Shown here piece after piece: positions 8,764 to 17,563 of a stretch of DNA of 64,000 nucleotides. The notes under the pieces were generated by a model, which saw only the letters and a program-made list of their open reading frames with translations, did no database searches and was not told the origin of the DNA. How positions within the stretch are numbered: the first letter of the stretch is position 1; every line of letters begins with the position of its first letter. The position numbers were made by a program, and so were the translations under genes. Source of the DNA: CAG-698 sp964385755 (GTDB lineage Bacteria; Bacillota_I; Bacilli_A; ML615J-28; CAG-698); assembly GCA_964385755.1 (NCBI GenBank), contig CAYLPZ010000006.1, positions 13,351 to 77,350 of the forward strand. Reading direction: 5' to 3'.

Positions 8764-9156
8764 ATGGCAAATAATTATATAATCAATTATTTTCTCAAAG
8801 ATTTAGATAAAAACGAACAAAATTATTTAATTGATATGCTTAAAGATATGCCTCAAGAGTATATTATGATTATGAGGGAATATGATGGTTCTTATCAGGA
8901 TTTAATTAATTATGGATATGTTAAAGATAAAGAACATTTTGATACTATATTATGTACTATACGTACAAAACTAAAACACTACAACGAAGAGTTGGATAAA
9001 TATAATATTAATAAATCATTACGTTTTAAAATTGATGACTTATCAGCTTCTATTGCATTATTAGTGTTAGTGTTTATTTTACTTCCTGAAAGCAAATGTG
9101 AAGAATATTATCATACTATAATAAATCATCCTAATTTTAATCCAAATAATTATTAA
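8764..9156 (+). CDS. Unrecognised small helical protein, divergent from the SipW cluster
   Basis: 130 residues from the ATG at 8764, which follows GGAGG; the longer frame opening at 8695 is not supported by a ribosome binding site. Residues 1-90 are mostly helical and charged (YFLKDLDKNEQNYLIDMLK, then DYQ-like helix pairs), resembling the helical hairpins of sigma-factor or HTH proteins without a clear match. A single hydrophobic segment near the C-terminus (ASIALLVLVFILLPE, about 99-113) could anchor it in the membrane. As the only plus-strand gene beside the SipW operon it may be a regulator or an unrelated orphan. Function unknown. Confidence 0.65.
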   Translation: MANNYIINYFLKDLDKNEQNYLIDMLKDMPQEYIMIMREYDGSYQDLINYGYVKDKEHFDTILCTIRTKLKHYNEELDKYNINKSLRFKIDDLSASIALLVLVFILLPESKCEEYYHTIINHPNFNPNNY

Positions 9157-9277
9157 CATTTAATTAATAATCTAATCTTAATTGCCCTTTTAATAGAATA
9201 CTTTTTTCACAAAAAATGTTTTACTCATTTACAAAATCATGATACAATAAACATACTTTATAATAATTCTTAGGAGA

Positions 9278-9446
9278 ATAACTAAGAAAACAATTATTTC
9301 AATAGTAATTATGCTTATTGTGGCGATTGTGGTATCTTGGAACTACGATATTGCCTTCTGAAACAACAGTTATCTTGTTTACAATGATTGCGGGTGTTTC
9401 GTGTACTATTTACGTTATTGATAGCAATAATAAACATAACAAATAA
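9278..9446 (+). pseudogene. Probable remnant of a small membrane protein (frameshifted, start codon lost)
   Basis: A good AGGAG site is followed by ATA where a start codon would be expected, then a hydrophobic stretch (KKTIISIVIMLIVAIVVSW). After NYD the frame shifts by one base and continues as LPSETTVILFTMIAGVSC and ends at a TAA at 9444-9446. Two hydrophobic helices joined across one indel suggest a decayed small two-helix membrane protein. The rest of 9157-9556 holds no gene that I can see. Confidence 0.4.
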
Positions 9447-9556
9447 GATTAGGACAGCTTTTAGGTGTATAATTTTACAATTGTAGGAAAAATTTAAAAG
9501 GATAACTCACTATATTTTGCAAGTAAAGTAGATTTATTTTTGTATAACAAAAAAAT

Positions 9557-9585
9557 AAAGAGTAGCGAAAATTATGCTACTCTTT
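9557..9585. terminator. Bidirectional intrinsic terminator
   Basis: A 10-bp perfect stem AAAGAGTAGC/GCTACTCTTT with a 9-base loop. It has a T run on the plus strand and, because of the A run before it, also on the minus strand. It serves the nitroreductase gene (minus) and anything transcribed rightwards. Confidence 0.82.
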
Positions 9586-9644
9586 TTTAATTTCCTTAAA
9601 ATTTCTATAAGAGATAATCATCATGATAAGTTCTAATTTAACTA

Positions 9645-10292
9645 TTAATCTATCTTTCTTCCTGAACCAATTTCAAAATGGTACTTTACTATACCCAAAT
9701 CAAGTTTTGTATAAAATCCTCTTTTTGCTATAAACGATACTTTATCACCATCTAATGTTATTGCAAACTTTTGTTGATTCATAGCAGTTGGTGCAAGAAG
9801 TGCTGCATTAACTCCTTTTTCAAACCATTGTGGTGCGTTTTTCACACTAGTAACTTCATCATATTTCTTAGACTTATGTGCTAAACCTTGCGTTGAACCA
9901 TATCCTAATGCTATAACAACATATAATTTTTCATTATTAGCTATGATAAATGCGTCTTTTACTTTTTTATATGATAACGCAACCCAACATGTGTTAAGTC
10001 CAAGCATTTGTGCTTTTAATACTATTTTTTCACCATAATATCCGATTTTTTCATCTTCATCTTTTTTTCCAATTAATGCTATATAATTTGTAACATTATT
10101 AAATTTACCATAATGTGCTAAAAAACAGTCAAAAGCTTTAGGTTCATTAGTTACTAATTGAAAATGAAATCCACTTTCTTCGTTGCAATTATCAATATAC
10201 TTTAACAAATTATCACATAATTCTTTTTCAATGGGTTTATCAATGTAACTTCTAACCGAATGTCTACTTGTAATAGCATCTAATATATCCAT
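9645..10292 (-). CDS. Nitroreductase-family protein (TM1586-like)
   Basis: 215 residues with the N-terminal nitroreductase signature DAITSRHSVRSYIDKPIEKE, whose RHSVR contacts the FMN phosphate, and a central LNTCWVALSYKK helix. The C-terminal half (ALLAPTAMNQQKFAITL) is a second nitroreductase-like lobe, as in the putative TM1586-type nitroreductases (PF14512). It probably reduces nitro or quinone compounds with FMN and NAD(P)H; the substrate is unknown. A symmetrical operator overlaps the predicted transcription start. A strong SD (AAGGAGG) precedes the ATG. Confidence 0.85.
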   Translation of the reverse strand: MDILDAITSRHSVRSYIDKPIEKELCDNLLKYIDNCNEESGFHFQLVTNEPKAFDCFLAHYGKFNNVTNYIALIGKKDEDEKIGYYGEKIVLKAQMLGLNTCWVALSYKKVKDAFIIANNEKLYVVIALGYGSTQGLAHKSKKYDEVTSVKNAPQWFEKGVNAALLAPTAMNQQKFAITLDGDKVSFIAKRGFYTKLDLGIVKYHFEIGSGRKID

Positions 10293-10312
10293 TTCCTGAC
10301 CTCCTTATACAT

Positions 10313-10358
10313 AACGATTATCGTTTTTATTATATATAAAAATATTCCTAATAAACAA
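10313..10358 (-). promoter_or_regulatory. Promoter and 6-1-6 palindromic operator of the nitroreductase gene
   Basis: On the minus strand a weak -35 TTGTTT (10353-10358) and -10 TATAAT (10329-10334), 18 bases apart, are followed by the perfect palindrome AACGATAATCGTT (10313-10325). A repressor bound there would cover the transcription start. The half-site loosely resembles Fur/PerR- or MarR-type boxes; the regulator is not in the window. Confidence 0.5.
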
Positions 10359-10432
10359 ACAATGCTTAAATAAATTTTATAGAATTATTTTGTTAAATTT
10401 TCAATCTTAATTATTAATATATTTAATGTGAA

Positions 10433-11734
10433 TTATGTTATTTTCTTATTTATTCCTTTTTGCGCAGGACCATCGAGTAGATTTCCATCACTATCATATC
10501 TTGAGCCATGGCATGGGCATTCCCATGTTTTATCTATCTTATTATAGTTAAGTGCACACCCTAAATGGGCACATCTAGGTTTTTTAAATGTTAATAGATT
10601 TTGTATAGCATTTATCATATTATCAGCTAACTGTTTATTGATAACAAACCTTCTAGGATTAACAAGTTTATTTTGCTTCTTACCTTCCATTAGTTCGATT
10701 ATAATTTTCGAGCTAAGATAAGCCCAAGTAAATCCCCATAAGCCAAAGCCTGTTGCAATAAAATAGTTTTGATGAAATAAATCATATCTACCAATGTATG
10801 GAACTTTATCTAATGAAAAACAATCTTGTCCACTCCAATAATAGATTATCTCTTTACCTTTTACTATTTTATTAACTTTGTCTTTAAAATTGTAATTTTC
10901 ATAATCTTTAGTAAAGCGATCATTTCCACCTATTATAATATTATTTTTGTAACCTCGAAAGTAAATTCCATCATCTTCAATGTCACAATACGTACCATCA
11001 ATATTGATATCTTTAACATATGCGACATATGATCTTTTTTGGTTTATTTTCATAAATGAAAAAGTAGATTTATTTAATATTGGATAATTAGTTGCAATAA
11101 TCAAATATTTAAATTTAATTTTATATTTTTTATCTGTTATTGCAATATTGTTGTTTATCTTAATTATTTTTGTATTTTCATAAATATTTAAATTTTCAGA
11201 CAAACATTTCACAAGCTTTAATGGATTTATTTCAGCCTGCCTTTCATATGTCAATCCTAAAGTAATTGGAACATCAAGAGGAACATTTTTTACCTCTTTA
11301 GCTTTATAGCCTAATTGTTCTAATGCCTTTTTTTCATTTTTTATTATATCTTCATTCTTATGTGAATATAAAGTTGCATCACATAATTTAAAATCAAAAT
11401 CAAATTTCTTTGCTAATTTTTCATAATACTCAATTGCTTCTAAGTTTAAATCAAGATACTCTTTTGCTTTATTAATGCCTTTTTCTTTAATTAAATCTTG
11501 ATATAATGTTTCTTGAAAAGCAGTAATAAACGCAGTCGTATTTCCAGTTGTTTTTGAAGCAATTTTGTCTCTTTCAACTAATATATAATTTTTATTTCTT
11601 TTTGAAAGTTCATAAGCACATAAAATACCTGTTATTCCACCACCAATAATTAGGACATCCGTTTCTTCATCGTTTGTTAAAGTTTCAAAAGATGGAAGTG
11701 AAACTGTATTTTTCCATAAAGAATTATTCTCCAA
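10433..11734 (-). CDS. yhfW: FAD-dependent oxidoreductase with C-terminal Rieske [2Fe-2S] domain (YhfW-like)
   Basis: A DAO-type flavoprotein with the FAD-binding GGGITG near residue 30, followed by SKTTGNTTA, and a C-terminal Rieske domain. The Rieske ligands are visible as C-A-H-L-G-C and C-P-C-H-G near residues 390-415, that is Cys-X-His and Cys-X-X-His. The architecture matches Bacillus YhfW, a soluble oxidoreductase of unknown substrate. I place the start at the TTG at 11734: a GGTGAT Shine-Dalgarno sits 4 bases upstream and the protein then begins just before SLWKNTVSLPSF, as in the homologues I remember. GTG codons at 11746 and 11743 are alternatives. The gene is alone between the nitroreductase and an acetyltransferase. 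Confidence 0.9.
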   Translation of the reverse strand: MENNSLWKNTVSLPSFETLTNDEETDVLIIGGGITGILCAYELSKRNKNYILVERDKIASKTTGNTTAFITAFQETLYQDLIKEKGINKAKEYLDLNLEAIEYYEKLAKKFDFDFKLCDATLYSHKNEDIIKNEKKALEQLGYKAKEVKNVPLDVPITLGLTYERQAEINPLKLVKCLSENLNIYENTKIIKINNNIAITDKKYKIKFKYLIIATNYPILNKSTFSFMKINQKRSYVAYVKDINIDGTYCDIEDDGIYFRGYKNNIIIGGNDRFTKDYENYNFKDKVNKIVKGKEIIYYWSGQDCFSLDKVPYIGRYDLFHQNYFIATGFGLWGFTWAYLSSKIIIELMEGKKQNKLVNPRRFVINKQLADNMINAIQNLLTFKKPRCAHLGCALNYNKIDKTWECPCHGSRYDSDGNLLDGPAQKGINKKIT

Positions 11735-11787
11735 AAATATCACCACTTTTATTATTTACAAGTAAAAGTGATTTTATAAATTTAATA

Positions 11788-12396
11788 CTAATTTTTATAG
11801 ATTAATGTTTCAGGATGAGAAAAATTAAGTATTATTTTCTTCTTAGGGTTTATTAATAAATTCATAGTTCCTTGTTCTTTTGTGTTCATTAATGTATCCA
11901 TTGTTAGAGATCTATATGGTTTAAAACCACATTTTTCTTGTACTCTTTTTGATTGATTATTGAAATTAAAATAACCACAAGTAAGAAAATCATAATTTAA
12001 ATCATTAAATAAATAATCAATTACCGCTTTGACTGCTTCAGCCATTAACCCATGTCCCCAATAATCTTTACTTAATACAAAACCGATTTCTCTGCCTTGA
12101 TAACCATTAAATTCAGTTAATGTATCTTCCATTCCATATTTTTCAATGCCGAGGGAACCAATTACTTTATTTTTTGATTTGATTATGATTGCGAAAACCT
12201 TATCTTCTTTTATGAATATTTCAAGTATTTCTCTTGATTTTTCAATATTCTCATGATGGTTCCAACCAGCCATCTCTCCTACTCCAGCTTCTTTAGCGTA
12301 TTCATAAAAATCATCTAAATCATCATAATTAAAACTTCTTAAAATAAGTCTTTCTGTTTCTATTACTTTTCCATTTATATTAAATTTTGCATTCAT
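11788..12396 (-). CDS. GNAT-family acetyltransferase (RimJ/RimL-like)
   Basis: 202 residues of the GNAT acetyltransferase type that modifies N-terminal or side-chain amines using acetyl-CoA. The opening ETERLILRSFNYDDLDDFYEYA and the acetyl-CoA loop region GREIGFVLSKDYWGHGLMAEA (about 101-121) are typical of RimJ/RimL relatives; V-x-E-K-C-G-F-K (about 149-156) is the usual C-terminal element. Substrate unknown. It carries a short C-terminal extension after the GNAT fold. Confidence 0.9.
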   Translation of the reverse strand: MNAKFNINGKVIETERLILRSFNYDDLDDFYEYAKEAGVGEMAGWNHHENIEKSREILEIFIKEDKVFAIIIKSKNKVIGSLGIEKYGMEDTLTEFNGYQGREIGFVLSKDYWGHGLMAEAVKAVIDYLFNDLNYDFLTCGYFNFNNQSKRVQEKCGFKPYRSLTMDTLMNTKEQGTMNLLINPKKKIILNFSHPETLIYKN

Positions 12397-12431
12397 TTTA
12401 TAATCCTTTTTTATATCTATATTAAATAAAA

Positions 12432-12453
12432 ACTTCCTATTTATAAAGGAAGT
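12432..12453 (-). terminator. Intrinsic terminator of the 315-residue lipoprotein gene
   Basis: A 7-bp stem ACTTCCT/AGGAAGT with an 8-base loop is followed on the minus strand by TTTTTATTTAAT. It lies one base past the stop codon region. Confidence 0.75.
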
Positions 12454-12454
12454 C

Positions 12455-13402
12455 TTATTTCAAAGAAATGGTAAAAGTAGCTGGGAAAGATGTTGCTTTA
12501 GAAACTAGTACTAAGAAATAATATGTTTTTCCAGCTTCTACAGTAAACTTATAAGTGAAATTGATATTACTTTCTATATTACCAGAAACATCAGCCAAGC
12601 CAAGATTATAGTTTTCTAAGTCATTTGTTGTTCCGATAAATCCAAGGTATGGATCTATTTCATTTACCGCAAGCACCTCAGTTGCTAAAGAAGCGATAGT
12701 TACTTCTCCACTCTTTTCTGCTTTATAACTAAAGTATTTAGAATTAACAACTCCTGCACCTTCAAAGGTAACTTCGTACATACCAAGTGCTATTTCATAT
12801 GGGTTTTGTTTAGTCCCACTTCCAGTTAAGACACATATTGGTTCTATATAAATTGTTAAATGCTTATTTTCTTTTGTGGCAACATATGCATTTGGATCAT
12901 ATGTATACCCTTCTGGTAATCCTTCTAAATGTACAAAATAATTACCATCTTCTAAATCTTTTTCAGCATATCCTTTATCATTAACAACAACAGGTAAAAA
13001 ACAATTAGTAGCAGAGCACCACTGCACAGCAACACCAGTTACAACACTTCCATTTGTATATTTTACTTCCACGCTGTAATTATTATTTTTAACTTCAATA
13101 TTTACACTAGTAGTAAAGTTTAAATAAGTAATTTTTACTTGATGTGTCCCACTAGTTTTTAAGGCTTCATAATCAGCAGAATCTATCATTTCTTTTGTTA
13201 CATTTACTTTTTCTTCTTCTTTATTATTGTAAACAACTAATAATTGTAGCTTTAGTATTTCAGTTTCAACATTTTCTACTGTAAAAGAATCTGCTATTGA
13301 TTCATTTACAACGGAAATTGATTCAACTTTTTTATCATTACATGAAATCATGCAAAATGTGCAAAGTAGCATAAATATTATACCAATAATTTTTTTTGCC
13401 AT
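12455..13402 (-). CDS. Lipoprotein with Ig-like and carboxypeptidase-regulatory-like domains
   Basis: A 315-residue lipoprotein: signal peptide ending in the lipobox M-I-S-C21. Residues 30-105 resemble the Ig-like segment of the 1052-residue TlpA lipoprotein in this window; both share a pattern V-x-KEM-x-x-S-x-DYE-x-LK (here NVTKEMIDSADYEALK). Residues 108-180 are a prealbumin-like module with EDGNYFVHLEGLPEGYTYDP, also present in the 462-residue lipoprotein, where the match is DGSYNVYLESAPENYSYNP. The C-terminal domain after GSGTKQNPYE is a beta sandwich, possibly a pre-peptidase-type fold. Function unknown; probably an outer-surface accessory of the MoxR/VWA cluster. It has its own promoter and terminator. 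Confidence 0.8.
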   Translation of the reverse strand: MAKKIIGIIFMLLCTFCMISCNDKKVESISVVNESIADSFTVENVETEILKLQLLVVYNNKEEEKVNVTKEMIDSADYEALKTSGTHQVKITYLNFTTSVNIEVKNNNYSVEVKYTNGSVVTGVAVQWCSATNCFLPVVVNDKGYAEKDLEDGNYFVHLEGLPEGYTYDPNAYVATKENKHLTIYIEPICVLTGSGTKQNPYEIALGMYEVTFEGAGVVNSKYFSYKAEKSGEVTIASLATEVLAVNEIDPYLGFIGTTNDLENYNLGLADVSGNIESNINFTYKFTVEAGKTYYFLVLVSKATSFPATFTISLK

Positions 13403-13447
13403 AATTACTCCCCTTTTTCTATATTATATAATAAAAATCTATATAAT

Positions 13448-13476
13448 ATTTTACTATTTTTATGATATTATTTCAA
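13448..13476 (-). promoter_or_regulatory. Promoter of the 315-residue lipoprotein gene
   Basis: On the minus strand TTGAAA (13471-13476) and TAAAAT (13448-13453) are separated by exactly 17 bases, about 45 bases before the ATG, which has a GGGGAG ribosome site. Confidence 0.6.
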
Positions 13477-13499
13477 GTAATATATTTATATAAAATAAA

Positions 13500-13534
13500 A
13501 GACTTAACTTCAAAATAATAATGAAATTAAGTCT
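13500..13534 (-). terminator. Intrinsic terminator after the Ig-like lipoprotein gene
   Basis: A 13-bp stem (AGACTTAACTTCA with TGAAATTAAGTCT, one mismatch) and a 9-base loop; the minus-strand continuation is TTTTATTTTAT. The plus side has an eight-T run, so it may act in both directions. Confidence 0.75.
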
Positions 13535-13601
13535 ATTTTTTTTAATTAATTTGTTTTTGCCTTATTAACTTTTTAGTTTTTCAAGGTATACAATTGTTTA
13601 A

Positions 13602-16043
13602 TTATTTTGTGAAAACATTTGTTTCTTCACCATATGTAAGTGTAATAGCACCATCAGCTAATGTACCTGAAAGTTCGATAGCTTCAGTATCATAAAGTGG
13701 AGTAACATTACTAAATGTTAATACACCATCAGCTAATTCCCAAGTGAATTCTCCTTGATACATACCAGCAGCAGAAGTAATGCTATATGAACCTGTTCCA
13801 TCACTATTTAATGTTACAGAACTTTCAATTTCCATACCAAATTTATTAGTAGTAACATAAATGTAATCACCAGAAACATCATCACTTTCAACTTTTGTTA
13901 AGAAACCAATTTCCCAACCATCACCATAAGCAGCAAATAATTGTGTACCACCAACTAATGTAAATACATAATCATTCATTCCATCTAATACTGTACCATC
14001 TGTTGAAGTACAAGTAACTGTTGTACCATCAATAGTATATAAATAATTATAATTAGTTACATTTCCCCAGTCATCTACAGAAACACTATATGTTCCATCA
14101 GCATTGATAACATAAGTGAAAATTTGAGAGTAAGCATCATATACCCATGTACCAACAACTAAATCAGTAACTTTAGGAGCTTCTGTAACAGTAATTACAA
14201 TTGTAGAAGTTAAATCAGGATTAACTTTAGAAGTTAATTTAACCTCATATGTACCTTCAACAGTTGCAGTGAATGTACAAGTTGTAAATGAAGAATCAGA
14301 AACCAATGTAGCAGAAGAATCACCAGAAACTAATGTAGCTTCGAATGATGCATCAGCAAATTGGTTAACAGCAGCACCTAAAACTAAACCAGATCCAATA
14401 TATGCTGTTGCTTGGCTAGAAGCAGTTACTTCACCATTGATATTAACTCCAGCTTCAAATGATGATAATGTTGGAGCAGTAACATTTAATGTAAATGTCT
14501 TAGAAACTTTTGCAGATGAAATCGTAACCTTATAAGTACCTAAAACATACGCACCAATATTAACAACACCATCATAATAACTTCCATAAGCGTTCCAAGT
14601 TGAATTACCATCAGCATCAGTAATTTCAACTTTAATTTGATCAACATCTGTACTAGCTGTTTCAGGGGTAAAATTAGAAATAACTATATTTAATGCTCCA
14701 CCTTTTTCCATTGCTAAAGTAGCACCATTAACATCGCTACCATCAACTGTAGCATCAAATCCTTGTAATAAATACTTAGAAGCAGTATGCTCATTTACAA
14801 ATGTTCTTTCACCATCTTCTTGATATACTCCAACAGAATAAGTATAATCAGCTTCAGCAAATAGTGATGATAAACCGATAATATTACCTTCTTCATCTTT
14901 TTCTAAAGATTCTTCACTGTAATAAACATCAATAATTACATAAGAATCAGTAACGCTTCCTTTTTCACTTAAAGAAAATTCAACTGAAACAGCTTTTACT
15001 TGACCATTTTCTATTACTAAGTAAGAGAATGAATATCTACTTGGGTTACCACAAGAAACACAATAGTCAATTGTTTCAAAATATAGTTTTGCTTCTTCGC
15101 TTTGAGATTGTTCAAATAAATAATCTATTAATGATTCAATACCATTAATTTGTGCAGCATAGTTAATTACACTACTAAAACTAACACCTTTTAATGATTC
15201 TTCAGTTGTTTCAAGAACTAATGATGCATTTCCTTGTTCGTCAACTGTAACACCAAATACTGAACCATCTTCTTCTAATTGATAATATGCATTTTCAGTA
15301 TAATATTCAGAAGTAAAAATTACATTTAAACAATTTTGTCCAAATTCATAAGCATAAGCATTTTCATTACCAGATAAACCAATTACAGCACTACCATATT
15401 TAACGTTATTTGCGTTAGCAACAGCAGAATCAATAGCTTCTTCAATAGTCTCATAACCTTTTGCTCCAACTTTTACATTATAAGATACAGTTTGATCATT
15501 GTATGAAACTTTAACTTCATATGAACCAATTGTTGTAAATGATTCAACTTTTTCGCCTTTATCATTTAGTACTTCAAAAGTACAAGCACTTAATTCAACT
15601 TTTTCAAGTTTTTCACCTTTGATTTCATAAACTACTAAACCAGTTGTGTCTAAAGATTCACCAACAACATATGTTAATTTAGTACCAACAATGTTTAATG
15701 CAAGTTCAGGATCAACAGGATTTTCAGCTGGTAATACAACATTTACTTGATAAGCAGCTGATTGTCCACCAAATGAAACAATAACAGCATATGTTCCAGC
15801 GGCACTTAATGATTTAGGAGCATCTACATTTGCTTCAGCTGTTACATCCTTTTCAGATTCATCTGAATATTTTGCAACAACTTTTAAATCACCTTTAGAG
15901 AATGCATCTCCAACAACGAATTCTGTTTTTTGACCAGATAATTCAAGTTCTGTAACAGTAGGAAAAGTATCACCACATGAAACAAAACATAACATACCTA
16001 GTAAAAAAACTAATGATAATATTATTTTTTTCATACTTTTCAT
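13602..16043 (-). CDS. Large Ig-like lipoprotein (Big_3-type domains)
   Basis: 813 residues. The signal peptide ends in F-V-S-C23. Two tandem Ig-like modules follow (about 28-105 and 112-195), each opening with a strand such as TELELSGQKTEFVVGDAFS or LNIVGTKLTYVVGESLDTTG, the pattern of bacterial Ig-like Big_3. A central domain (about 195-420) contains a conserved-looking cysteine (CVSCGNPSRYSF) of unknown type; then come further beta modules (420-610), and two lipocalin-like repeats at the C-terminus (GTWVYDAYSQIFTYVINADG and VSGDYIYVTTNKFG). It is acidic and nearly cysteine-free, and probably faces outward. The first ATG is chosen because GAGGAAT lies just upstream. Function unknown. Confidence 0.82.
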   Translation of the reverse strand: MKSMKKIILSLVFLLGMLCFVSCGDTFPTVTELELSGQKTEFVVGDAFSKGDLKVVAKYSDESEKDVTAEANVDAPKSLSAAGTYAVIVSFGGQSAAYQVNVVLPAENPVDPELALNIVGTKLTYVVGESLDTTGLVVYEIKGEKLEKVELSACTFEVLNDKGEKVESFTTIGSYEVKVSYNDQTVSYNVKVGAKGYETIEEAIDSAVANANNVKYGSAVIGLSGNENAYAYEFGQNCLNVIFTSEYYTENAYYQLEEDGSVFGVTVDEQGNASLVLETTEESLKGVSFSSVINYAAQINGIESLIDYLFEQSQSEEAKLYFETIDYCVSCGNPSRYSFSYLVIENGQVKAVSVEFSLSEKGSVTDSYVIIDVYYSEESLEKDEEGNIIGLSSLFAEADYTYSVGVYQEDGERTFVNEHTASKYLLQGFDATVDGSDVNGATLAMEKGGALNIVISNFTPETASTDVDQIKVEITDADGNSTWNAYGSYYDGVVNIGAYVLGTYKVTISSAKVSKTFTLNVTAPTLSSFEAGVNINGEVTASSQATAYIGSGLVLGAAVNQFADASFEATLVSGDSSATLVSDSSFTTCTFTATVEGTYEVKLTSKVNPDLTSTIVITVTEAPKVTDLVVGTWVYDAYSQIFTYVINADGTYSVSVDDWGNVTNYNYLYTIDGTTVTCTSTDGTVLDGMNDYVFTLVGGTQLFAAYGDGWEIGFLTKVESDDVSGDYIYVTTNKFGMEIESSVTLNSDGTGSYSITSAAGMYQGEFTWELADGVLTFSNVTPLYDTEAIELSGTLADGAITLTYGEETNVFTK

Positions 16044-16075
16044 ATATTCCTCTTTCCTTCCTTTTAAGATATATT

Positions 16076-16104
16076 ATTTTATCATTTTTTTACATTTTTT
16101 TCAA
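16076..16104 (-). promoter_or_regulatory. Promoter of the 813-residue lipoprotein gene
   Basis: Minus-strand TTGAAA (16099-16104), 17 bases, then TAAAAT (16076-16081) preceded by TGA, giving an extended -10. Its layout closely matches the promoter before the giant protease gene. Confidence 0.6.
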
Positions 16105-16107
16105 TAA

Positions 16108-16138
16108 AAACGTTCCATTTGCTGAAAATGAAACGTTT
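16108..16138. terminator. Terminator ending the 31-kb gene array
   Basis: A 13-bp stem with one mismatch (AAACGTTCCATTT with AAATGAAACGTTT) and a 5-base loop, followed by T-rich sequence on both strands. It lies about 20 bases after the stop of the last array gene (462-residue lipoprotein) and just before the next promoter. Confidence 0.8.
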
Positions 16139-16156
16139 TCTTTTTTTATACATATT

Positions 16157-17545
16157 TTATTTTTCTACGTAATAACCACAAGCGAATAACCACTGATCTT
16201 CCTCTTTGGCATATACATCAGCCATTTCTACGAAACCATATCCATCGAAGAATAACCTTTGTGATAAACTAAACTTTTGTAAAAATTCTTTAAGTTCCAT
16301 TGTAACATAACATACACCATCGGAATTACATACTGCTGCATATTCATTTTCAATGAATAATTTATAATTTTCTGTGCCATCTGATACTGTTAAGTCATTA
16401 TTCCCATTATACTCAATAATATTTAATCCTTGGTCATAATAAGCACATGGAGCAGTAATTTTAGCACATAATGCAGGGCCAAAAGTATTAGTTACGCTGT
16501 CATATACATGCCAAAGTTTTGTTTCTTCGTTATACTTAAAATTATTACCATTTAATAGACCTGTTCCATTAGTTAATCCACTATAATAACTTCCTGTTCC
16601 ACCATCTGAGTTAATATATTTATGAGTAGATGTAGAATATTTATCTGGTACTCTAGCAAGTTCACATTCCTTTGCAACCATCAATTTAACATCTGGATGA
16701 TCAAGTTCATATTTATCATAATATTCAATTGTAAAATCAATAGTAAGTGGGTATAAATCAATTTTTGATTCCGCAAATACAACAAATGTAAATACACTAC
16801 CAATTTGTTCATCAGCTAAGCTTAACTTCCATTTGAAGTTTTTTGTGTAGCCTCCACTTTTACTAGCTCCGCCGTCATTATATGTTTTATCAAAGAATTT
16901 CGCCGCAAATGATCCATTCCAAACATCAAGCTTTGGATTAATGATATCTTCATTGATATTTACATGTGATTCTACTATATATGTTCCAGATTTCTTTGGA
17001 GCATATTCGTAATATACTTTATGCGATTTAGAAGTTAAAATAGTTCTATATGTTCCAGTTGTAGTGATTTCATACTCTTTGTATAATGCTGTTCCACTAC
17101 CTTTACTTATTTTTCCAACCTTTACTAGTTCAATCTCTACAGTACTGTTTTCATTATCTGCATTATAAATATTAGGATTATATGAGTAATTTTCAGGAGC
17201 ACTCTCTAGATACACGTTATATGAACCATCTAATTTTATTTTCGCATAACCATTACTATCAATTACTGCTGAATATTGTGAATAATCATCAGCCCAAATG
17301 ACAGTAATCTTCTCACCATTTGTTGGAATATATATTTTCTTATTATATATTAATGATACACAAAACTCTGTTTTTTCATCGACTGGTTCATCTTGTTTTT
17401 TATCGTCTTCATCTTCATTAGGATCTTTATTTTCATCATCTGAGATATCAATATCAGGAGGATTATCATCTATCACTTGTCCACATGAAATAAACATAAA
17501 TAATAGAATAAAAATTAATGATATACTAAATAATTTATTTTTCAT
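16157..17545 (-). CDS. Lipoprotein with prealbumin-like module, last gene of the array
   Basis: 462 residues; the lipobox is F-I-S-C21, followed by an acidic linker (about 26-55, rich in D, E, K). Residues 60-135 are a prealbumin-like module (LDGSYNVYLESAPENYSYNP) homologous to that in the 315-residue lipoprotein, followed by a GSGTALYKEYEITTTG domain with the same GSGT-Y start. The C-terminal half (about 285-460) contains aromatic-rich segments (LLNGNNFKYNEETKLWHVYD) of unknown type, similar in style to the repeats of the TlpA lipoprotein. Probably a surface component of the MoxR/VWA system. It starts 18 bases after the VWA gene. Confidence 0.8.
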   Translation of the reverse strand: MKNKLFSISLIFILLFMFISCGQVIDDNPPDIDISDDENKDPNEDEDDKKQDEPVDEKTEFCVSLIYNKKIYIPTNGEKITVIWADDYSQYSAVIDSNGYAKIKLDGSYNVYLESAPENYSYNPNIYNADNENSTVEIELVKVGKISKGSGTALYKEYEITTTGTYRTILTSKSHKVYYEYAPKKSGTYIVESHVNINEDIINPKLDVWNGSFAAKFFDKTYNDGGASKSGGYTKNFKWKLSLADEQIGSVFTFVVFAESKIDLYPLTIDFTIEYYDKYELDHPDVKLMVAKECELARVPDKYSTSTHKYINSDGGTGSYYSGLTNGTGLLNGNNFKYNEETKLWHVYDSVTNTFGPALCAKITAPCAYYDQGLNIIEYNGNNDLTVSDGTENYKLFIENEYAAVCNSDGVCYVTMELKEFLQKFSLSQRLFFDGYGFVEMADVYAKEEDQWLFACGYYVEK

Positions 17546-17563
17546 TTTCTTCCTCCTCCTTTT

